Positions 19,296 through 27,500 of a stretch of 27,500 bases of DNA are shown here, one piece after another. The DNA is from Cryptomeria japonica (taxonomy: Eukaryota; Streptophyta; Pinopsida; Cupressales; Cupressaceae): contig NW_026729157.1 of NCBI RefSeq assembly GCF_030272615.1, forward strand, positions 100,001 through 127,500, in the 5' to 3' direction. The first letter of the stretch is position 1, and the number at the start of each line of letters is the position of its first letter. The translations under genes were made by a program, and so were the position numbers. The notes beneath the pieces were generated by a model. The model saw nothing but the letters and a program-made list of their open reading frames with translations. It was not told the origin of the DNA and ran no database searches.

Positions 19296-21394
19296 CTTTG
19301 ATGCGATGCCTTCACTAATTTCCATAAAAGGCAAAAAAAAAACGAGATTTTAAAATTTCCGTTTTGAAAGATAGTGAGAAAAAGGGAATGCTGGTGCCAT
19401 CTTGAGCCCGCCCTGGTGCGCAGCCCAGCCAAGGTGTGCGCACCAAGGTGCCCACCCTGGCGAAGGTGCGCGCCCGGGCAATTAATCCAACTTCCAACTT
19501 CGCGCGCGCCAGGGTGGGAGCGCACCCAACAACCGGGCCTGGGAAGAGCCAATGCGAGAAACCCCACCAAACGCTCTGACAAAAAAAGAGGGGGCGCTCC
19601 AGTAACCCCGCTTCGGAGCGCACCCTGGGCAAACCCAGCCAAGGTGCCCACCCCGGCCAAGGTGCAGGCGAGGTGCGCACCCGGGGCAAACCGGGCTCCG
19701 ACAACGTGCACGCCGCACCTTGGAGCACACTTCGTAGCGCTCCCGGGTGCGCACCTCAGAGCACACCAAGGTGGGCAGCGAGGTGCGCACCTTTGATGCG
19801 CTGCCTTCACTAATTTCCAGAAAAGGCAAAAAAAAAAGGAGATTTTAAAATTTCCGTTTTGAAAGATAGTGAAAAAAACGGAACGCGCGTGCCATCTTGA
19901 GCCCGCCCTGGTGCGCAGCCCAGGTAAGGTGCCCACCCTGGCAAAGGTGCGCACCCGGGCAATTAACCCTACTTCCGACTTCGTGCGCGCCAGGGTGGCA
20001 ACCGGGCCTCGGAAGAGCCAATGCGAGAAACCCCACCAAACGCTCCGACAAAAAAAGAGGCGGCGCTCCAATAACCCCGCTTCGGAGCGCAGCCGGGGCA
20101 AACCCAGCCAAGGTGCCCACCCCGACGAAGGTGCACGCGAGGTGCGCACCCGGGGCAAACCGGGCTCCGACAACGTGCACGCAGCACCTTGGAGCACACT
20201 TCGAAGCACTCCCGGGTGCCCACCGGCGTTGCGCACCGTGGTGGGCAGCGAGGTGCGCACCTTTGATGCGCTGCCTTCACTAATTTCCAGAAAAAGGCAA
20301 AAAAAAATGAGATTTTAAAATTTCCGTTTTGAAAGATAGTGAAAAAAAAGGAACGCGGGTGCCATCTTGAGCCCGCCCTGGTGCGCAGCCCAGGCAAGGC
20401 ATGCGCACCAAGGTGCCCACCCGAGGTGCACACCCGGGGCAAACCGGGCTCCGACTTCGTGCAGGCCGCACCTTGGAGCACACTTCGGAGCGCTCCTTGG
20501 TGCGCACCATGGTGCCCACCAGGGCGCGCAACCCAGCCAAGGTCTGCACACCAAGGTGCCCACCCCGGCGAAGGTGCACGCGAGGTGCGCACCCGGGGCA
20601 AACCGGGCTCCGACTTCGTGCACGCCATGGTGCCCACCGCGGCGAAGGTGCACGCGAGGTGCGCACCCGGGGCAAACCGGGCTCCGACTTCGTGCACGCC
20701 GCACCTTGGAGCACACTTCGGAGCGCTCCTTGGTGCGCACCATGGTGCCCACCAGGGCGCGCAACCCAGCCAAGGTGTGCGCACCAAGGTGCACGCGAGG
20801 TGCGCACCCGGGGCAAACCGGGGTCCGACTTCGTGCACGCCGCACCTTGGAGCACACATCGGAGCGCTCCCAGGTTCGCACCAGCGTTGCGCACCTTTGA
20901 TGCGCTGCCTTCACTAATTTCAAGAAAAGGCAAAAAAAAACGAGATTTTAAAATTTCCGTTCTGAAAGATAGTGAAAAAAACGGAACGCGGGTGCCATCT
21001 TGAGCCCTTCCTGGTGCGCAGCCCAGGCAAGTTGTGCGCACCAAGGTGCCCACCCTGGCGGAGGTGCGCGCCCGGGGCAATCCGGGCTCCGACTTCGTGC
21101 ACTGCATGGTGCCCACCAAGGCGCGCAACCCAGCCAAGGTGCCCACCGCAGCGAAGGTGCACGCGAGGTGCGCACCCGAGGTGCACACCCGGGGCAAACC
21201 GGGCTCCGACTTCGTGCACGCCGCACCTTGGAGCACACTTCAGAGCGCTCCTTGGTGCGCACCAGGGCGTGCAACCCAGCCGAGGTGCCCACCCCGGCGA
21301 AGGTGCACGCGAGGTGTGCACCCGGGGCAAACCGGGCTCCGACTTCGTGCACGCCATGGTGCCCACCGCGGCGAAGGTGCGCACCCGGGGCAAA
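19030..21394. repeat. 2.36-kb internal duplication, left copy
   Basis: The segment recurs about 2365 bp to the right: 19348 versus 21713, 19843 versus 22208, and 20313 versus 22677 after a 1-bp loss. The left boundary is approximate. It contains four of the A-rich modules. Confidence 0.85.
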
Positions 21395-23600
21395 CCGGGC
21401 TCCGACTTCGTGCACGCCGCACCTTGGAGCACACTTCGGAGCGCTCCTTGGTGCGCACCATGGTGCCCACCAGGCCGCGCAACCCAGCCAAGGTGTGCGC
21501 ACCAAGGTGCACGCGAGGTGCGCACCCGGGGCAAACCGGGGTCCGACTTCGTGCACGCCGCACCTTGGAGCACACATCGGGGCGCTCCCGGGTTCGCACC
21601 GGCGTTGCGCACCGTGGTGGGCACCTCGGAGCACACCAAGGTGGGCAGCGAGGTGCGCACCTTTGATGCGATGCCTTCACTAATTTCCATAAAAGGCAAA
21701 AAAAAAACGAGATTTTAAAATTTCCGTTTTGAAAGATAGTGAGAAAAAGGGAATGCTGGTGCCATCTTGAGCCCGCCCTGGTGCGCAGCCCAGCCAAGGT
21801 TTGCGCACCAAGGTGCCCACCCTGGCGAAGGTGCGCGCCCGGGCAATTAACCCAACTTCCAACTTCGCGCGCGCCAGGGTGGGAGCGCACCCAACAACCG
21901 GGCCTGGGAAGAGCCAATGCGAGAAACCCCACCAAACTCTCTGACAAAAAAAGAGGGGGCGCTCCAGTAACCCCGCTTCGGAGCGCACCCTGGGCAAACC
22001 CAGCCAAGGTGCCCACCCCGGCCAAGGTGCAGGCGAGGTGCGCACCCGGGGCAAACCGGGCTCCGACAACGTGCACGCCGCACCTTGGAGCACACTTCGT
22101 AGCGCTCCCGGGTGCGCACCTCAGAGCACACCAAGGTGGGCAGCGAGGTGCGCACCTTTGATGCGCTGCCTTCACTAATTTCCAGAAAAGGCAAAAAAAA
22201 AAGGAGATTTTAAAATTTCCGTTTTGAAAGATAGTGAAAAAAACGGAACGCGCGTGCCATCTTGAGCCCGCCCTGGTGCGCAGCCCAGGTAAGGTGCCAC
22301 CCTGGCAAAGGTGCGCACCCGGGCAATTAACCCTACTTCCGACTTCGTGCGCGCCAGGGTGGCAACCGGGCCTCGGAAGAGCCAATGCGAGAAACCCCAC
22401 CAAACGCTCCGACAAAAAAAGAGGCGGCGCTCCAATAACCCCGCTTCGGAGCGCAGCCGGGGCAAACCAAGCCAAGGTGCCCACCCCGACGAAGGTGCAC
22501 GCGAGGTGCGCACCCGGGGCAAACCGGGCTCCGACAACGTGCACGCAGCACCTTGGAGCACACTTCGAAGCACTCCCGGGTGCCCACCGGCGTTGCGCAC
22601 CGTGGTGGGCAGCGAGGTGCGCACCTTTGATGCGCTGCCTTCACTAATTTCCAGAAAAAGGCAAAAAAAAATGAGATTTTAAAATTTCCGTTTTGAAAGA
22701 TAGTGAAAAAAAAGGAACGCGGGTGCCATCTTGAGCCCGCCCTGGTGCGCAGCCCAGGCAAGGCATGCGCACCAAGGTGCCCACCCGAGGTGCACACCCG
22801 GGGCAAACCGGGCTCCGACTTCGTGCAGGCCGCACCTTGGAGCACACTTCGGAGCGCTCCTTGGTGCGCACCATGGTGCCCACCAGGGCGCACCCGAGGC
22901 AAACCGGGCTCCGACTTCGTGCACGCCGCACCTTGGAGCACACATCGGAGCGCTCCCAGGTTCGCACCAGCGTTGCGCACCTTTGATGCGCTGCCTTCAC
23001 TAATTTCCAGAAAAGGCAAAAAAAAACGATATTTTAAAATTTCCGTTCTGAAAGATAGTGAAAAAAACGGAACGCGGGTGCCATCTTGAGCCCTTCCTGA
23101 TGCGCAGCCCAGGCAAGTTGTGCGCACCAAGGTGCCCACCCTGGCGGAGGTGCGCGCCCGGGGCAAACCGGGCTCCGACTTCGTGCACTGCATGGTGCCC
23201 ACCAAGGCGCGCAACCCAGCCAAGGTGCCCACCGCAGCGAAGGTGCACGCGAGGTGCGCACCCGAGGTGCACACCCGGGGCAAACCGGGCTCCGACTTCG
23301 TGCACGCCGCACCTTGGAGCACACTTCAGAGCGCTCCTTGGTACGCACCAGGGCGCGCAACCCAGCCAAGGTGCTCACCCCGGCGAAGGTGCACGCGAGG
23401 TGCGCACCCGGGGCAAACCGGGCTCGGACTTCGTGCACGCCGCACCTTGGAGCACACATCGGAGCGCTCCCGGGTTCGCACCAGCATTGCGCACCTTTGA
23501 TGCGCTGCCTTCACTAATTTCCAGAAAAGGCAAAAAAAAGAAAAAAATGAGATTTTAAAATTTCCGTTTTGAAAGATAGTGAAAAAAACGGAACGCGGGT
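19296..23600. repeat. A-rich modules punctuating the 5S spacer
   Basis: A module of roughly 100 bp has the order TTCACTAATTTCC, AAAAGGC, a run of seven to nine A (broken by one G in the copy at 23553), TTTTAAAATTTCC, GAAAGATAGTGA and GCCATCTTGAGCCC. It is nearly identical each time it occurs in this GC-rich DNA. TTTTAAAATTTCC starts at 19348, 19843, 20313, 20946, 21713, 22208, 22677, 23032 and 23553. Diverged or partial versions lie at 17521-17612 and 18259-18303. In the next tandem unit equivalents are at about 25457, 26195 and 27210. Role unknown; bent DNA, a replication feature or a matrix attachment site are all possible. Confidence 0.88.
21395..23480. repeat. 2.36-kb internal duplication, right copy (shortened)
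   Basis: Same order as 19030-21394. The offset drops from 2364 to 2086 between about 20530 and 20840 of the left copy, showing loss of about 278 bp here (break near 22890). The ends are approximate. Confidence 0.8.
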
Positions 23601-23652
23601 GCCATCTTGAGCCCGCCCTGGTGTGCAGCCCAGGCAAGTTGTGCGCACCAAG

Positions 23653-24127
23653 GCACCCACCCTGGCCAAGGTGGGTCACGGGGTGGGTCCTAGGGTGGGT
23701 AACGGGGTGGGTACTAAGGTGCGTGCCAAGGTGGGTCATAGGGTGGGTGCCAAGGTGGGCACCAGGGTGGGTGTGCACCAACCCTAGCCAGGGTAGGTCA
23801 CGGGGTGGTTGTCGGGGTGGGCGTCAAGGAGCCAAGGTGGGTGGCAAGTAGCCAAGTTGCGTGCCAAGGTGGGTGTCGGGGTGGGTGCCAAGGATCCAAG
23901 GTGGGTGCCAAGGAACCAAGGTGGGTGTCTGGGTGGGTGCCGAGGTGGGAGCCAGGGTGGGTCCCAAGGTGAGTGCAAAGGTGGGTGCCAGGGTCAAGGT
24001 GAGTGCCAATGTGGGTTCCAAGGTGCCAGGGTCAGGGTGAGTGCCAATGTGGGTTCAAAGGTGCTAAGTTGGGTGCGAGGTTGGGTGCGAGGGTGGGTGG
24101 GTGCCAAGGTGTGCTAGGTGGAAGCCC
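23653..24127. repeat. GGTGGGTGC minisatellite, second unit
   Basis: A copy of 15716-16190. It joins the GC-rich spacer directly at GCACCCACCCTGG (about 23654-23666), so the longer minisatellite of 14521-15715 is not part of the repeating unit. Confidence 0.9.
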
Positions 24128-24907
24128 GGGTGGGTCGGCATCCCATGGGTGTCGAGTTGGGTGCCTGATGGGTGCTTCTTGTCAAGTTTTAGTCGTCGGG
24201 ACTCATTTCGAGCCTTAGAGGTCGTTTCTTGTCCGGTTGCCCTGTCTTCGACCTGGGAACCCAATTTTGGTCCTCGGGTCCCATTTTTTTTTGTCTCGCA
24301 TCCCACTTTTGGCCTGTGGCCTTTTCGGGGTCGATTCTCGTTTTGGGCATCAGAGCATGTTTCTTCTCCTAAAACCCAATATTTGTTTATTAAGTCTCGG
24401 AACACATTTTTGTTCTCGTGGACCCATCATGGGTCTTGGAACGCATTTGTGGTCCTTGGGTCCCATTTTGCATCCCGAAACTTGTGTTTTGGTGCTTGAT
24501 CCCTATTTTGGGTGCCCACCTTGCACCAAGTGCGCACCCGGGGCAAACCGAGCGCCTTGGTGCACCGGGGCAAGATCGAGCGTGCACCCGAGGCGCCCCG
24601 AACATGCACCAAGGTGCACTCGGCCCACATGTGAGCGCAGGTCGTTGCGCCCGAGGTGGTGTGTGGGCACCGCGTTGCAGACGGGACACTGCACGCACAC
24701 GACGCCCCCTACAGGTGCACGCACGTAGGCCGGGCCGGGTGCACACCCGACGCCCTAGCAAGGTGCGCGCACCCGGGCAGGGCTCACACTTGGCGAACGG
24801 GGCGCACTTCGCGAGGGAGGGTGTGCACCTCGACGGGGGTGGGTGGCCGGGGTGGATTCGCACGTGGGTCGCGGTTTGCTAAGTACACACTGCGACAAGC
24901 TCATAAC
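24128..24907. other. spacer upstream of 5S gene 2
   Basis: A nearly identical copy of 16191-16970, including the T-rich part. The 30 bases immediately upstream of the 5S gene are unchanged between copies. No gene seen. Confidence 0.6.
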
Positions 24908-25025
24908 GGGTGCGATCATACCAGCGTTAGTGCACCGGATCCCATCAGAACTCCGCAGTTAAGCGCGCTTGGGCCGGAGTAGTACTGGGATGGGTGACCT
25001 CCCGGGAAGTCCCGGTGTTGCACCC
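24908..25025 (+). rRNA. 5S rRNA: 5S ribosomal RNA, copy 2
   Basis: The same 118-nt core as copy 1, 7937 bp downstream and in the same orientation, with all internal promoter boxes and the helix I pairing intact. Nucleotide 19 is G (24926) where copy 1 has A. The gene is followed by a T6 run. Confidence 0.97.
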
Positions 25026-25031
25026 TTTTTT
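25026..25031 (+). terminator. RNA polymerase III terminator (T6)
   Basis: Six T directly after the 5S copy 2 sequence, then AG and a further T5 run. Confidence 0.85.
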
Positions 25032-27500
25032 AGTTTTTCGCCGGGCATCGCAATGCTATTTGAATAAACCTTTTGCCCGTTTGCGTTCTCGTCGGGGCCG
25101 GGCCGGGCCGGGGTGCGCTGCCCGCACTACCGCGCGCGCGGGGGCGACACCGAGCGCGCACCCGAGGCGCCCCGAGCACACAGGCCACGGTGCAACCCGG
25201 GCGTTGTGCGCGCACCCCGGTGCGCCCGAGGTGCTGCGCGCGCACCCAGGTGAAATCGGTGTGCACCTCGGCCAGTGCGCGCTCGGTCGAGTCGTGCACG
25301 TTGGCCAAGGTGCACGGTGATGTTTCTTACTCTAAGGTTCCGCACCAGACGCCCGGGACAGGTGAGCGAAGCTGGGCGGGGCCGGGTGCGCGGCCGGGGC
25401 AGGTGCACGCAGCTGGAGAGAGCTTTGGAGCACACTTCGGAGCGCACCAATGATGTGCTCCATTCAAAAGTTTCCTGAAAAGGCAAAAAAAGTTGAGATT
25501 ATAGAATTTCCCACTTGAGAGATTGTAAAAAAAAAAAATTTAAAATGAAGGAAACGCGGGTGCCAAGGTGTGCGCAGCCCAGCCAAGGTGTGCGCACCAA
25601 GGCGCCCACCCTGGCGAAGGTGCACGCAAGGTGCGCACCCGAGGCAAACCGGACAATTAACCCAACTTTCGACTTCGCGCGCACCTTGGAGCGCACTTCG
25701 GAGCGCTCCTTGGTGCGCACCAATCTTGGGCACCTCGGAGTGCACCATGGCGCCCACCAAGGTGCGCACCCGGGGCAAACCGAGCTCCGACTTCGTGCGC
25801 ACCTTGGAGCGCACGAAAGGTGCGCACCATGGCGCCCACCAAGGTGCGCAGCCCAGCCAAGGCGTGCGCATCAAGGTGCGCACCCTGGCGAAGGTGCGCA
25901 CCCGGGGCAAACCGAGCTCCGACTTCGTGCGCACCTTGGAGCGCACAAAAGGTGCGCAACCCAGCCAAGGTGTGCGCACCCCGGTCAAACCGAGCTCCGA
26001 ATCGTGCGCACCAGAGGTGCACGCCATCGTGCGCACCTTGGAGCACACTTCGGAGCCCTCCTTGGTGCGCGCCGATGTTGCGCACCTCGGAGCGCACCCG
26101 GGGAAAACAATGCAATTAACCCGACTTTCGACTTCGTGGGCACCTCGGAGCGCTCTCGGGTTCGCACCTCGGAGCACACCGAGGTGCGCACCTTTGATGC
26201 GCTGCCTTCACCAATTTCCAGAAAAGGCAAGAAAACATTGAGAAGGTGTGCGCACCGAGGTGCCCACCCTGGCGAAGGTGCACGCGAGGTGCGCACCCGG
26301 GGCAAACCGGGCTCCGACTTCGTGCACGCCGCACCTTGGAGCACACTTCGGAGCGCTCCTTGGTGCGCACCAGGGCGCGCAACCCAGCCGAGGTGCCCAC
26401 CCCGGCGAAGGTGCACGCGAGGTGCGCACCCGGGGCAAACCGGGCTCCGACTTCGTGCACGCCATGGTGCCCACCGCGGCGAAGGTGCACGCGAGGTGCG
26501 CACCCGGGGCAAACCGGGCTCCGACTTCGTGCACGCCGCACCTTGGAGCACACTTCGGAGCGCTCCTTGGTGCGCACCATGGTGCCCACCAGGGCGCGCA
26601 ACCCCGCCGAAGGTGCACGCGAGGTGCGCACCCGGGGCAAACCGGGCTCCGACTTCGTGCACGCCGCACCTTGGAGCACACTTCGGAGCGCTCCTTGGTG
26701 CGCACCATGGTGCCCACCAGGGCGCGCAACCCCGCCGAAGGTGCACGCGAGGTGCGCACCCGGGGCAAACCGGGCTCCGACTTCGTGCACGCCGCACCTT
26801 GGAGCACACTTCGGAGCGCTCCTTGGTGCGCACCAGGGCGCGCAACCCAGCCGAGGTGCCCACCCCGGCGAAGGTGCGTACCCGGGGCAAACCGGGCTCC
26901 GACTTCGTGCACGCCGCACCTTGGAGCACACTTCGGAGCGCTCCTTGGTGCGCACCATGGTGCCCACCAGGCCGCGCAACCCAGCCAAGGTGTGCGCACC
27001 AAGGTGCACGCGAGGTGCGCACCCGGGGCAAACCGGGGTCCGACTTCGTGCACGCCGCACCTTGGAGCACACATCGGGGCGCTCCCGGGTTCGCACCGGC
27101 GTTGCGCACCGTGGTGGGCACCTCGGAGCACACCAAGGTGGGCAGCGAGGTGCGCACCTTTGATGCGATGCCTTCACTAATTTCCATAAAAGGCAAAAAA
27201 AAAACGAGATTTTAAAATTTCCGTTTTGAAAGATAGTGAGAAAAAGGGAATGCTGGTGCCATCTTGAGCCCGCCCTGGTGCGCAGCCCAGCCAAGGTGTG
27301 CGCACCAAGGTGCCCACCCTGGCGAAGGTGCGCGCCCGGGCAATTAACCCAACTTCCAACTTCGCGCGCGCCAGGGTGGGAGCGCACCCAACAACCGGGC
27401 CTGGGAAGAGCCAATGCGAGAAACCCCACCAAACGCTCTGACAAAAAAAGAGGGGGCGCTCCAGTAACCCCGCTTCGGAGCGCACCCTGGGCAAACCCAG
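25032..27500. repeat. GC-rich 5S spacer, second unit
   Basis: A copy of 17095 onward: GC-rich flank, diverged A-rich stretch (about 25457-25548), then the GGTGCGCACC subrepeats and an A-rich module at about 27160-27250. It has no genes; the long two-strand open frames mirror those of the first unit. Confidence 0.85.

Larger units (their letters stand above)
15716..23652. repeat. 7937-bp tandem unit, first copy (contains 5S gene 1)
   Basis: Sequence from about 15716 recurs from about 23653 at a constant offset of 7937 bp. The offset becomes 7936 after a G6/G5 run difference near 17207, and 7862 after 63-bp and 11-bp deletions in the second copy. The unit contains G-rich minisatellite, T-rich spacer, a 5S rRNA gene and about 6.5 kb of GC-rich spacer. 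The left boundary coincides with a GCACCCACCCTGG motif shared by both junctions. Confidence 0.95.
23653..27500. repeat. 7937-bp tandem unit, second copy (partial, runs off the window)
   Basis: Follows the first copy from 15716 onward with few substitutions. Differences include a G5 run instead of G6 near 25141, a 63-bp deletion near 26795 and an 11-bp deletion near 26874, each removing a short subrepeat or part of one. Only the first 3.85 kb of the unit is in view. Confidence 0.95.

Noticed and set aside
17579-20260. Open frames of 300-662 codons on both strands of the GC-rich spacer (for example 17579-19318 plus, 18272-20260 minus)
   Set aside because: They overlap each other in several frames on both strands, consist of translated GGTGCGCACC-type repeats, share no recognisable domain, and recur only because the repeat lacks stop codons.

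Overview
This window is repeat-rich nuclear DNA from a land plant. It contains two copies of a plant-type 5S rRNA gene and one nearly complete plant Ty3/gypsy chromovirus, primed by initiator tRNA-Met; everything else is tandem or dispersed repeat. I see no ordinary host protein gene. The most likely setting is a ribosomal DNA intergenic spacer, or a very large 5S spacer, in a lineage such as a gymnosperm or bryophyte where 5S and 35S rDNA can be linked. That placement is inference: no 18S, 5.8S or 26S sequence lies in the window and I cannot name the species.

Layout, left to right. 1-3652: about 19 copies of a 188-bp satellite whose units each hold a large imperfect inverted repeat. 3653-4943: diverged composite repeats of about 440-490 bp that contain a relative of the 188-bp unit, a strong hairpin and a TATATAAG block. 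4944-11026: the chromovirus, with 948-bp LTRs that look identical and a TCCCC target-site duplication; it sits directly against one of the TATATAAG blocks. 11032-12624: the repeat landscape resumes with short 50/56-bp repeats and then 311-bp units. 12625-13270: a homogeneous 52-bp palindromic array placed inside the fourth 311-bp unit. 13271-14520: 157-bp units. The TATATAAG block occurs 13 times between 4013 and 14263; read on the minus strand it is TATATAGGGG, which resembles the plant RNA polymerase I start-site consensus.

14521-16190 is a G-rich GGTGGGT minisatellite. From about 15716 the DNA is organised as a 7937-bp tandem unit (15716-23652, then a partial second copy from 23653 to the window end). 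Each unit carries the end of the G-rich minisatellite, a T-rich spacer, one intact 5S rRNA gene on the + strand (16971 and 24908) and several kilobases of GC-rich spacer built on the palindrome GGTGCGCACC. A-rich modules punctuate that spacer, and it contains a further 2.36-kb internal duplication.

Functionally, the two 5S genes look transcribable by RNA polymerase III: the internal control region and helix I are intact and a T6 terminator follows. The retroelement has gag, protease, reverse transcriptase, integrase and a chromodomain-like tail in one open frame, but most of its RNase H domain is missing through an in-frame deletion. It is therefore probably young yet non-autonomous. The very long open frames in the GC-rich and 188-bp repeats run on both strands and in several frames and are not treated as genes.
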